Source of the DNA: Closterium sp. Naga37s-1
Lineage: Eukaryota > Streptophyta > Zygnematophyceae > Desmidiales > Closteriaceae
Assembly (NCBI GenBank): GCA_947471745.1
Contig: CANJKZ010000110.1
Span: 1,178,001 to 1,242,000 of the forward strand
Reading direction: 5' to 3'
DNA length: 64,000 bases
Below the pieces are notes generated by a model. That model made no database searches. It was not told the DNA's origin and worked only from the letters and a program-made list of their open reading frames with translations. Below are positions 35,176 to 44,761 of the stretch, piece after piece. The first letter of the stretch is position 1, and the number at the start of each line of letters is the position of its first letter. The translations under genes and the position numbers were made by a program.

Positions 35176-37376
35176 GCGGCGACCGTTTTTCGTTCCGCCG
35201 CCGCCGTCGTCTCTACCGTGACCTGGCTTGGTGCTTTGCCAGGTTCTTAGTCTCCCGTCTTCTACTGGTCTTACTCCTAGCTTGGTGTGTCCACCGCCTC
35301 ACCAGTCGCAGCCACAGTTACAGCTAGACTCCCCACTGCTTGCTCCTTCTCCTTACGCTGAGCAGACAGACTCTCTTACAAAGCGTCGTGAGCTTGAGTC
35401 TCGTCCTGCCTCGCCTGTTCGCGCTGTTTGCACTGGTCGTCGTGTCCCTCGTCCGCGTCCTCCTCCTATCCCCGGCACTCACATTCTGGCACTTCGTCCT
35501 TCCTCTGTTCCACTACGAGTTCCTCTGCCGTCTCCTCCTGGGTCCTCTCTTGATGACGGTCTGGACCCTGAGTCTGACTTAGTTCATGTTGCCAGTCCTG
35601 CTGTCCCACGTCTTCTAGCCACTGTTGTCACTGACCCTTTGTTTGAGTTCGCTGCTGCGTCTTCCCTAGTTGCTGAGCTTGTTCAATTTGCTGCCGCCTG
35701 TCGTCTCGACTACGCCGCTAGTCTTGTTGCCGAGTTTTAGTCTGACTGTCTTCCGTCCGTCTGGGGTGAGTGTGCTCTTGGCACGGATGTCCTTGAGGAC
35801 AGGCAGGAGGACTTTGAGTGTCTTGCAGCTAGTGTACCCCATCTCGTGGCCATGCTGCTTGCACCTGAGGGAGACCCGGATGCACCAGACATCCCGACCC
35901 CGTGCTCTTACGCAGAGGTGATTACAGGTGCCTACTCCTCTCAGTGGTAGACAGCCATGGCCGCAGAGATGGCATCCTGGAAGTCCACATGCACCTACGT
36001 TGACGAGGTTCCCCCTTCTGGGGCGAACATAGTCGATGGCATGTAAATTTTCAGGGTGAAGCAACCGCCGGGTTCCCCGCCTGTCTTCAAGGCTCGTTAC
36101 GTTGCACGAGGTTTTAGTCAGCGACAAGGAGTTGACTTCTTCCAGACCTTCTCCCCTACCCTTAAGATGACCACTCTTCGGGTGCTGCTGCACGTCGCCG
36201 CTCAGCGTGACTACGAGCTTCACTCTCTTGACTTCAGCACAGCTTTCTTACAGGGCAGCCTGCACGAGGAGATCTGGCTGCGCCGCTCACCTGGCTTCAC
36301 TGTGTCATTTCCTGCGGGTACGCAGTGGAGCCTCCGGCGGCCAGTCTACGGTCTCCGCCAGGCGCCTTGCGAGTGGCACGACACACTGAGGACGACGCTT
36401 GCGGCTCTTGGGTTTGCTCCTTTGACTGCTTACCCGTCGCTGTTTCTGCGCACCGACACTTCTCTGACACCGTTCTACATCCTCGTGTACGTCGACGACT
36501 TGGTTTTTGCCACTGCTGGCACTGAGGCACTGGCCCTTGTGATGTCGGAGCTGCAGAAGAGACACACCTGCACGGACCTGGGTGAGCGGTGCAGCTATCT
36601 TGGCTTGCAGATCACCCAGGACAGAGCACGGCACACCATCACCCTGACTTAGTCACACATGGTGCACCAGGTCCTTCAGCGCTTCGGCTTCTGGTACTCC
36701 TCGCCACAGTCCACTCCTCTGCCTACCAGTCACTCGCTCTTAGCTCCACCTTCGGACGAGTCCGTAGAGCCGCGTGGCCCGTATCCAGTGCTTGTGGGCT
36801 GCCTCATGTACCTGATGACCTGCACTCGACCTCACCTTGCCTACCCACTTAGCATCCTTGCACGCTACGTTGCGCCCGGGAGACACCGACCAGAGTACTG
36901 GGGGGCCGTTAAGAGGGCGTTGTGCTACTAGTGCAGTACATCGGGCATGGGGCTCGTGCTTGGAGGACGGGGTCCAGTTGTCCTCACTGGACACGCTGAC
37001 GCATCTTGGGTTGACGACTTGGCTACGCAGCGGTCGTCACAGGGTTACACTTTCAGCCTTGGCTCCGGCTCTGTTTCTTGGCGGTCTACCCACTCGTCTT
37101 CTGTTCTCAGTTCCAGTTGTGAGGCTGAGATCTACGCAGGGGCCATGGCTGCACAGGAGTTACGCTGGCTCACCTACTTGCTGACCGACTTGGGAGAGCG
37201 GCCTCGTTCTCCTCCAGTTCTGTATATAGACAACAAGGTTATGATTGCCTTGCTAGAGAGTTGCAACAGCATGGTCAGCTTCGTCTTGCTTACGTGGCCA
37301 CTCGGGCCAACACTGCTGATATATTCACGAAGGCATGTCATCCTGGTGATCATCAGCGTTTCTGTACTGTTTTAGG
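35176..37376 (+). pseudogene. Copia reverse transcriptase and RNase H remnant, element 3
   Basis: Order: pre-RT region (PLLAPSPYAEQTDSLTKRRE, LVAELVQFAAACRLDYA), RT (DEVPPSGANIVDGM-stop, KARYVARGFSQRQGVDFFQT, LVYVDDLVFATAG), and RNase H (TGHADASWVDD, SSCEAEIYAGAMAAQELRWL, VLYIDNKVMIAL). RNase H keeps its Asp, Glu and Asp. A small deletion after IDNKVMIAL throws the last 30 residues out of frame, so the expected ADIFTKA end appears in a shifted frame near 37310. Four of the five stops are listed with their codon changes in the findings. Confidence 0.88.
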
Positions 37377-37555
37377 CCTTGTGCCTACTTTGCCTCACTT
37401 ACTCACTACGTGACTTTGCTTGTACTGTGATCTATATATACCTGCATGCTTACACTTGCTAGGTTATGATCACTGTACTGTTTGTTCTCTTTTATATAAC
37501 TCTTCATGTGAACTGGCCTTGTGGCTATTTGCTTGTGCTCGGAATGTGTAGATGA

Positions 37556-37772
37556 CAGTTTGACAGCTCCCATTCATGAAACTATATTTCCACTAGCATC
37601 ATAGCACCTATTGTCCTTTTCACCAGAGATGACGGCACCATTGCAACTTGATTCCTTGCATTTGGATCACAAAGAGGACCTTGGAACTTCTTGCACCAAT
37701 AATCATCATTTCTTCCATAGTCAGCACGAGTGTTTCCACCACTTCAACTACCATACTGTAACATGTTACAAT
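37556..37772. other. Spacer between copia element 3 and the hAT element
   Basis: About 215 bp without recognisable genes or repeats. The last eight bases, GTTACAAT (37765-37772), are the left copy of the hAT target duplication. The stretch is therefore host DNA at the time of hAT insertion, or an older element that I cannot recognise. Confidence 0.6.
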
Positions 37773-38537
37773 CAGGCCCTACGATATCAGGATTTTCCCC
37801 CTGAAATTCCGGATTTTCAGGGATTTTTTTGTACCTACCCTGATTTTTTTGTGTTCAGCTTTTTGGGGGATTGATTTTCCAGCCTTTTGGGGCCAGATGA
37901 CTCTGAACTTTCAGGTTTTTTTTTTAAGGGACACTGATTACACTACGTTGTAACGAAACTGACACTGAATACAATTCCTACACGTTCCGAGTATAGTTGC
38001 CCTGAAGTACAGGGAATCTCAGATTCCCGCGGTGTCACAAATTTGCCCCGTATTATTCGCTTTGAGGGCTGCTTTGTTGGTGCGCTTGGTCCGATCATTG
38101 GCCACTTTTGCAGCATTATGTGGGTTGACCAATGACAAGGTTGCAACCGAGCGATGCTGGCAAGCTGCGATGCGAGGGTTTCTGGCCCATTGCTTGCACC
38201 TGTGGTCCTATGGCCCGTTTTGTCTAAGTCGTGCTGGCAAGCACTGATGCATCCACGCCGCCCAGCCGTGCTACCTGCCATCCAGGCTCCCATCCCATTC
38301 TGCTCCATGCTTTCCTTCCATCCGCTTGGGGTTTCATCTCGTTCCTGCCTATTGTTAACTTATTTTAAGTTCAATATCAGCCTTAACAAAAAGGGAACAC
38401 TGATGCACCAGACTTTTATTGAAGGTACAGTAACACTGAATTTTCAGGCTTTTTTTTTTTGGGACACTGACGATCAGGGATTCTAAACAGAGGGACCCTG
38501 ATGCATTAACGTGCCTAAAAGTGAATCATAGGCCCTG
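37773..38537. mobile_element. Non-autonomous hAT transposon with perfect 8-bp target duplication
   Basis: Ends are inverted: CAGGCCCTACGAT on the left and, reading inwards from the right end, CAGGGCCTATGAT (11 of 13 identical). They are flanked on both sides by GTTACAAT (37765-37772 and 38538-38545). An 8-bp duplication and CAGGG-type tips are diagnostic of the hAT superfamily. The 765-bp element has no transposase. Sub-terminal repeats (variants of GGGACACTGAT and of CAGGATTTT) and T-runs lie near both ends, as is usual for transposase-binding regions. It would depend on a hAT transposase elsewhere in the genome. Confidence 0.92.
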
Positions 38538-38694
38538 GTTACAATGATTGCACCATCAATCAAAATTCACCAACGGACATGATCTTTACACTATAAATGA
38601 CAGCATACACCTCCTGAAGGACAATGAGTCCTCCTGACACAAGAATTGCATATACTAAGATCACACAACCAGCAGGAGGATCCAACCACCACTG
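38538..38694. other. Right hAT target duplication and 3' flank of the glycosyltransferase-like gene
   Basis: The target duplication copy is at 38538-38545. The rest is A-rich unique DNA between the hAT element and the minus-strand stop codon, so it is probably 3' untranslated sequence. I see no clear polyadenylation signal. Confidence 0.5.
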
Positions 38695-41600
38695 CTACTC
38701 ACTCGCACTACCCCACGACTTCTCCGGTTCAGGCGGGAACTTGGTACTCAGAAACTCTTTCTTCCGATGCATGAAATGCACCGCCAAGAACTGCACCGGC
38801 TCACTCTGCGCCTCCTCCTCCCACCCGCGGTAAAACCCATAGTGCATCGTGCTGGGACACTTGTCCCCGGTTTTAAACTTGAAGAACGGGCGGCCGGGTG
38901 TGAGGGAGAAGTTGTTGTCAAAGACGCAGAGGCCGGGGTCGGACCAGGAGGAGTTGAGGCAGCGCCGCGGCTGGCAGAGGGATTGAACGCGGAAACGGGG
39001 TTGGATGCCCCGCTTGCGGAGTGCCTTTGCGGTTTCGGGTTTGACGCCCGACACACACGGAGGCTCCACCCACTGCCATGGAGGTGGGAATGGGTGCAGG
39101 GAAGGTGTGATATGGGGAACGAACAAAAAAAAACATGTCAAAGACGCAGAGGCCGGGGTCGGACCAGGAGGAGTTGAGGCAGCGCTGCGGCTGGCAGAGG
39201 GATTGCACATGGAAGTGTGGTTAATTGGCCCGCTTGCGGAGAGCCTTGGCGGTTTCGGGTTTGACGCCTGAGACACACGGAGGCTCCACCCACTGCCATG
39301 GAGGTGGGAATGGGCACAGGGAAGGCGTGATATGGGGAACAAACAAAGATAGGCTGGCAGAGGGACTGCACGTGCAAGTGTTGTTGAGCTCCCCACTTGT
39401 GCAGGGCCTTGGCGATTTCGGGTTTTACGCCCGACACGCATGGAGGCTCCGTTAACTGTGGTGAGGGGGAGTGGTGGTGGGGATGTGGATAAGGATGTGG
39501 GGGTGTGCCAGCCCATGGTGGCAACATCCACGTACAACAGCAAAAGATCCTGGGTGTCCTCGATTACTCCACTCAAATTACTCACTTCACCGCTCTCCAC
39601 TCCACACCGATTTCCTCTCACCTGCAGCCAGCAGCCCGGGAAGGTGTACCAGCCCATAATAGTGACATCCACATAGGACTGCAGCAGCACGAGGTCCTGG
39701 GTCTCCTTCTAGTCATCTCTATTTACTACTCCCCTCACCATTCTTACTGCTCTCCCACCACTCTCCACCGTTCTCCACCCCTCTCCCACCTCTGCCCACC
39801 ACTCTCCACCTCTTTCCTCTCACCTGAAGCCAACAGCCAGCGAAGGTGTACCAGCCCATGATGGTGCCATCCACGTATGAGGGCAGCAGCACGAGGTCCT
39901 GAGTCAACTTCTAGTCATCTCTATTTACCACTCAAACACCATTCCCCACTGCTCTCTAGCCCTCTCTACCACACTCCCCTCTCCACTGCTTTCCTCTCAC
40001 CTGCAGCCAGCAGCCTGCAAACGTGTACCACCCCATGATTGTAACATCCACGTAGGACGGCAGCAGCACGAGGTCCTGGGTGTCCTTGTCTCCTCGCTTA
40101 CTACTCAGTTCACTCCCCACAGCTCTCAAACCCTCTCACCTGCAGCCAGCAGCCTGCGAACGTGTACCAGCCCATGATGGTAACGTCAACGTAGGAGGGC
40201 AGCAGCACGAGGTCCTGGGTTTCCTTGTCTCCTCCGAACAGAGCCGAGTCGAAGACAGCGTGCAGGAAGAGGCACCAGTCCACCAGCGCTGCATAGGACA
40301 TGAGGGCTATGTGCGTTCCCACTCCTGCAGGGAGGGGGGCATGGGAGATGAGGGGAAGGGTTGAGAGACTAAGGGTATCGGACAGCATGTCGGGGTATGG
40401 GAGCAGCAGTGAGTGAAAGAGAGCGTGCAGGAAGAGAAGAGACACCAGTCGATCAGCGCTGCGTATGACATGAGGGCTATGTGCGTGCCCACTCCTGAAT
40501 GAGGGGGGAAGGGGGTATGGGGGATGGGGGAAGGCATGGGAATCTAAGTGTGAATTGCGATGATGAGCATTGTCATTCACAGTGTTCCCACCTGTACAAG
40601 TGCTCATACAGCGTGAAACTACCCTCTGTGGTTTCCAGCACTTGTGGAATGAGAAGCAGTGAGTGAGAGAGGGAGGAGACGAGGCGAACCGAACACACCG
40701 GCAGATGAGTATTGCTTGGGTCTCAGAGAGGGTGTGAGCTGGGCCAACGCAGAGGGAGAGAGGAAGAGGGAGAAAGGGAAGCGAAGTGCACCCACCAGCA
40801 GAGGAGTACTGAGTGGGTCTCAACGGAGGGCGAATGCTGGGCCAGCGTGCAGGGAGAGCAAGGTCGGAGTTAGGGAATAGCCACGCCGCCACCTGATAGG
40901 CGTTTATGGGAAACAGAGGAGCACAAGGTGACTAGAGGGGGGGATATTAGAGCGGGTGTGATCATGTGCTGCTATGAAGATAAGAGACCGCTAAAAGTTT
41001 TGAGAATGTTTTGAGAATTCTCAAAAGGATGAAAGGCGGAAGAACTGCTGCTGCATGAAGGGAGAGGATAGGCTGGCTGCCAGTTTACAAAGCTGAAAGG
41101 TTTTCGACAACTTTGTGCCAGGAGAGAGGTGGGCGGTGTGCTGTGAGTCAATAACGGAGAATCTACTTGGAGTGCATAGGGAGAGGTGGGCAGCACCTGA
41201 AAGACCAGTGGGCGGCACCTGAAAGACGAGTGGGCGGCACCTGAAAGACGAGTGGGCGGCACCTGAAAGACGAGTGGGCGGCACCTGAAAGACGAGTGGG
41301 CTAAAAACCTGAGAGGCACCATTCCCCGGCAACTATCAGTGAGACGACCTGAGAGGCATTGGCAAAGAGCATGACTTCGGTGGCGAGGTGGAATATGCGG
41401 CCATAGTTATGTCGCTCCATGAACTTCTTGAGTATAAACCAGCGCACCTGCAGAGGTGCCGGAGGGAGGGAATGGGAAACAACGGTGAGGGGAAAGGGGG
41501 AGAGAAAGTAAGCATTGAGCGGGGAGTAGGAGAAGGGGAATATGCGGCCATAGTTATGGCGCTCCATGAACTTCTTTAGTATGAACCAACGCACCTGGGG

Positions 41601-43720
41601 GGGAAAATGAATGGGACAATCAGGGGAGAGTGAGCATTGAAAACCCAATCAAGCAAACCTGGTGGAAAAGGGAATATGCGTCCATAGTTATGGCGCTCCA
41701 TGAACTTCTTTAGTATGAACCAGCGCACCTGGGGGGAGGGAGCAAAGTGGATGGAGGAGGGAGAATTGTGGTAGAGAGAGAGGGAGAGTCAGATAGTGGG
41801 AGCGGTGCCATAATGCTGCATCGACACTCCATTACACCCATATGCACACACCCGCAAGCAATTGTACTCCCATGTACTCCTCCATACTCACGTGCACGTC
41901 CACGGGAGTCCCAAGGTTGCGGATGAACCACTCGTAGACCTCCTCGTACTCCGCATGCTCCTCGAATGCCACCCCCATGTGGAAGAAAAACTGGCGGCAC
42001 TCCCGAGGGCCGATGAAATGCACCGCGTTGTTGTGCTTGCGCGCCTGGTGAGAGGGCATTACAGTAAAGGACAACGCAGGGCAATGCCGGGCAACACAAG
42101 GTAGTGTAGGGCAAGCAGGGCATTTAAGGCGCTTCACAAGGCATTTCGAGGGCCGATGAAGTCCACTGCGTTGTTGTGCTTGCGCTCCTGGCGACAGGGC
42201 AATGCCATGCAAAACAATACCGGGCAATGCAGTGAAAATGCAGGGGAATACGGGTTAATGCAGGGGAATACGGGTTAATGCAGGGGAATACGGGTTAATG
42301 CAGGGGAATACGGGTTAATGCAGGGGAATACGGGTTAATGCAGGGGAATACGGGTTAATGCAGGGGAATACGGGTTAATGCAGGGGAATACGGGTTAATG
42401 CAGGGGAATACGGGTTAATGCAGGGGAATACGGGTTAATGCAGGGGAATACGGGTTAATGCAGGGGAATACGGGTTAATGCCGGGGAATACGGGTTAATG
42501 CAGGGGAATACGGGTTAATGCCGGGGAATACGGGTTAATGCCGGGGAATACGGGTTAATGCAGGGGAATACGGGTTAATGCAGGGGAATACGGGTTAATG
42601 CAGGGGAATACGGATTAATGCAGGGGAATACGGGTTAATGCAGGGGAATACGGGTTAATGCAGGGGAATACGGGTTAATGCCGGGGAATACGGGTTAATG
42701 CTGGGGAATACGGGTTAATGCAGGGGAATACGGGTTAATGCAGGGGAATACGGGTTAATGCAGGGGAATACGGGTTAATGCAGGGGAATACGGGTGAATG
42801 CAGGGGAATACGGGTTAATGCCGGGGAATACGGGTTAATGCTGGGGAATACGGGTTAATGCAGGGGAATACGGGTTAATGCAGGGGAATACGGGTTAATG
42901 CAGGGGAATACGGGTTAATGCAGGGGAATACGGGTTAATGCAGGGGAATACGGGTTAATGCCGGGGAATACGGGTTAATGCTGGGGAATACGGGTTAATG
43001 CAGGGGAATACGGGTTAATGCAGGGGAATACGGGTTAATGCCGGGGAATACGGGTTAATGCAGGGGAATACGGGTTAATGCCGGGGAATACGGGTTAATG
43101 CAGGGGAATACGGGTTAATGCCGGGGAATACGGGTTAATGCCGGGGAATACGGGTTAATGCAGGGGAATACGGGTTAATGCAGGGGAATACGGGTTAATG
43201 CAGGGGAATACGGGTTAATGCAGGGCTTTTGAGGCGCCTCAATAGTCACTCCCGAGGGCCTATAAAGTGCACCGCATTGTTGTGCTTGCGCGCCTGGTGG
43301 GAGGGCAGTACAATGTGTTACCGGGCAATACAGCAACATGCAGGCCAATACACGACAATACAGGGCAATACAGGGCAATGTAAGGTTATTTATGCGCCTC
43401 AAAAGTCATTCCCGAGGGCTTATAAAGTGCACCGCGTTGTTGTGCTTGCGCGCCTTCTCGTTTCGTGGTCATGGAAGTAAACACATTGAGGAAGAATTGA
43501 ATGACTGCTTTCTATAAGGCAAAAGCGATTTTCTTGGACAGGATTGTTTCATGTTATGGGCATGTAGAAAAAAAAGAAACCCACATGATTATTTGGATTT
43601 ATACAATAAGACACATCGACATCTCACCTCGGTGACTACTTTATAGACATAATGTGACTTATGGCAGGGCGAGGCTCCCGGGCGGCCATGGTAGAAGACC
43701 ACCGGCACCTCCACTTGCAC
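38695..43720 (-). CDS. Glycosyltransferase-like protein, six exons, 5' end missing
   Basis: Exons on the minus strand: 43628-43720 (VQVEVPVVFYHGRPGASPCH), 41892-42044 (HNNAVHFIGPRECRQFFFHM, then EEVYEWFIRNLG), 41349-41447 (VRWFILKKFMERHNYGRIFH), 40796-40892 (VAAWLFPNSDLALPARWPSI), 40140-40324 (VGTHIALMSYAALVDWCLF, QDLVLLPSYVDVTIMGWYTF) and 38695-39072 (LCVFDNNFSLTPG, VQFLAVHFMHRKKEF, stop). Lengths 93, 153, 99, 97, 185 and 378 join in one frame of about 334 codons; an exon between the third and fourth may be missing. The order RWF-L--FM----I---HL-x-x-VMLFAN, then a late FDNN and VHF, resembles GT-A-type sugar transferases in which HLDSDVML carries the metal-binding DxD. Here that site reads ATE, so both acidic positions differ from DxD. 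The 5' end would lie near or beyond the 31/32-bp array. The family assignment is an inference from motif layout. Confidence 0.55.
39136..39455 (-). pseudogene. Two partial copies of the last exon of the glycosyltransferase-like gene
   Basis: 39136-39292 repeats the first half of the 38695-39072 exon, from the CCATGGCAG acceptor and PPCVSGVKPEIAKAL-like start to SSWSDPGLCVFD. 39351-39455 repeats the first third only. Both include the intron bases in front of the exon (CCACTGCCATGGAGGTGGGAATGGG is present in front of two copies). They lack the conserved VHF region and the stop, so they could not serve as the last exon. Confidence 0.8.
39499..40084 (-). pseudogene. Four partial copies of the 3' half of the YVDVTIMGWYTF exon
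   Basis: Copies at 40001-40084, 39824-39907, 39622-39709 and 39499-39560. Each encodes the end of the 40140-40324 exon (QDLVLLPSYVDVTIMGWYTF, GCWLQ) and the first three end with the same GTGAGAG donor, but none has an acceptor at its 5' edge. Spacing is about 175-200 bp, so exon piece and intron were copied together. The 39499 copy has lost the donor. Confidence 0.85.
40420..40750 (-). pseudogene. Partial copies of the VGTHIALMSYA exon and of the exon before it
   Basis: 40420-40494 repeats the 5' half of the 40140-40324 exon, with an acceptor ending TTCAG and VGTHIALMSYAALIDWCLF. 40693-40745 is a diverged copy of the 40796-40892 exon's 3' part, around its donor. The first is the complement of the 3'-half copies at 39499-40084, so this exon has been copied in both halves. 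Confidence 0.7.
41186..41302. repeat. 22-bp minisatellite (about 5-6 copies) carrying an acceptor-like motif
   Basis: The unit is AGTGGGCGGCACCTGAAAGA plus CG. On the minus strand every unit contains TCTTTCAG followed by GTGCCGCC, which looks like a 3' splice site. It lies in the intron between the third and fourth exons of the glycosyltransferase-like gene. Confidence 0.9.
41539..41728 (-). pseudogene. Two partial copies of the VRWFILKKFMERHNYGRIF exon
   Basis: 41539-41594 and 41672-41728 repeat the first 19 codons of the exon at 41349-41447, each with its acceptor (CAG before GTGCGCTGG or GTGCGTTGG). Both stop at the same point, after CGCATATTC, just before the HLATEVML motif. The copies are 134 bp apart, the full exon 147 bp further on. 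Confidence 0.85.
42145..42187 (-). pseudogene. Partial copy of the HNNAVHFIGP exon
   Basis: Repeats the first 14-15 codons of the exon at 41892-42044 (ERKHNNAVDFIGPR) with an acceptor, then changes to sequence containing AAGGCGCTTC at 42126-42135. It is one of three truncated copies that all break just after the GPR codons. Confidence 0.75.
42241..43220. repeat. 20-bp minisatellite, 49 exact-length copies
   Basis: The unit CAGGGGAATACGGGTTAATG is repeated 49 times with no length change at all. Substitutions are almost confined to the second base (A, C or T). The array lies inside an intron of the glycosyltransferase-like gene, between two partial copies of the HNNAVHFIGP exon. The preceding 60 bp (GGGCAATGCCGGGCAA and variants) look like a degenerate precursor. 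Confidence 0.97.
43249..43453 (-). pseudogene. Two further partial copies of the HNNAVHFIGP exon
   Basis: 43249-43293 (ARKHNNAVHFIGPRE then stop) and 43409-43453 (ARKHNNAVHFISPRE then stop). Both are truncated at the same place as the copy at 42145-42187 and are followed, at 43227-43244 and 43387-43404, by versions of the palindromic motif TTTTGAGGCGCCTCAAAA. GC-rich stretches with CAATAC and CAGGGCAAT repeats separate them. Confidence 0.8.
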
Positions 43721-43803
43721 CTGCGGGACGGAACGGAGGGTAGTGGGATGGATGGAGGGGATCGTGTAACGTGTTGGCGAGTGGGTGGACTATGAGGCCT
43801 CGT

Positions 43804-44760
43804 GGCAGGGCGAGGCTCCCGGGCGGCCGTGATAGAACACCACCGGCAGCTCCACTTGCACCTGACAGACGGATGGATGGGAGACAGTGGAACATTGGAT
43901 GGAGGTGAATGAGGAGACGTTCTGCGCTGTGTAGGTGCCACATGTGGCAGGGCGAGGCTCCCGGGCGGCCATGGTAGAACACCACCGGCAGCTCCACTTG
44001 CACCTCACAGACAGACAGGAAGGGGGGAGGTGGGTATGGATGAGAGGTGGTGCGGTGAGGTGAGCAGCGGTGATGGGAGTGCGTTACTCGTGTGTGTGAC
44101 CTGCTGGGCGGCCGTGGTAGAAAGCCCTGGGACCTCCACTCCACTTGCACCTGACGGACAGACAGGAAGGGAGGTGGTGCGTATGGACGAGAGGTGGTGG
44201 GGTGGGGTGAGCAGAGGTGATGAGTGTGTGTTGCTCGTGTGTGTGTGTGTGTGTGTGTTGCTCGTGTGTGTGTGTGTGTGTTGCTCGTGTGTGTGTGTGT
44301 TGCTCGTGTGTGTGTGTGTGTGTTGCTCGTGTGTGTGTGTGTGTGTTGCTCGTGTGTGTGTGTGTGTGTTGCTCGTGTGTGTGTGTGTGTGTTGCTCGTG
44401 TGTGTGTGTGTGTTGCTCGTGTGTGTGTGTGTGTTGCTCGTGTGTGTGTGTGTGTGTTGCTCGTGTGTGTGTGTGTGTGTTGCTCGTGTGTGTGTGTTTT
44501 CTCTGCTGGGCGGCCGTGGTAGTGGTAGATAGAAACTCACTGGGACCTCCACTCCACTTGCACCTGACGGACAGAATGGGGGGTGAGTGGGATGCATGGA
44601 GGTGGCGTGTGTGGGTGGGATTATAAGGACACGTGGCAGGGCAGGGCTTCTGGCACGGGCGGAAGTCACACGTGGCGTGTGACTAGTGGCAGGGCAGGAC
44701 AAGGCGTCTGGGCGGCCGTGGTAGGCGCGAGACGACCCCACTGAGACCGCCACTTGCACG
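43804..44760 (-). pseudogene. Five partial copies of the VQVELPVVFYHGRPGASPCH exon
   Basis: Copies at 43804-43861, 43944-44003, 44101-44150, 44507-44563 and 44690-44760, increasingly diverged with distance from the full exon at 43628-43720. Each keeps GTGCAAGTGG after an acceptor with CAG (the last is weaker) and most keep CCGCCCGGGAG, but the exon's 3' end and donor are lacking. Spacing is about 140-150 bp between the nearer copies. They form the 5' fringe of the gene next to the large minisatellite. Confidence 0.8.
44226..44500. repeat. Compound GT-rich microsatellite with a regular GTTGCTC spacer
   Basis: About 13 units of GTTGCTC followed by (GT)5 to (GT)9. It sits between two partial exon copies. 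The open frames through it (CVCVCCSCVCV and similar) come from the repeat and are not proteins. Unit length varies only through the number of GT steps. Confidence 0.95.
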
Positions 44761-44761
44761 T

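Larger units (their letters stand above)
32910..37555 (+). mobile_element. Copia element 3: gag-, LTR- and end-truncated copy, plus strand
   Basis: Similarity to element 2 begins at ILPCLAVPSSSLSGLHLPSF (about 32910, just before integrase) and ends in the non-coding stretch after RNase H (about 37555), before any LTR. Both LTRs, gag and most of protease are missing. It retains integrase, the linker repeats, RT and most of RNase H, with a one-base deletion near 33815 and stops at 35738, 35948, 36044, 36650 and 36929. It lies in the opposite orientation to elements 1 and 2. Confidence 0.9.

Noticed and set aside
34242..35327. Leu/Glu-rich coiled-coil-like open frame (LELEALELE)
   Set aside because: It is a shadow frame of the GAGGA/GGAEP linker repeats in copia element 3; the flanking pol domains are in other frames.
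42241..43220. Telomere-like or CRISPR-like array
   Set aside because: The 20-bp unit has no variable spacers and is not a known telomere repeat. It is internal to an intron; no cas genes exist in the window.
44217..44532. Cys/Val-rich open frames (CVCVCCSCVCV)
   Set aside because: Artefact of the GT-rich compound microsatellite in all three frames.
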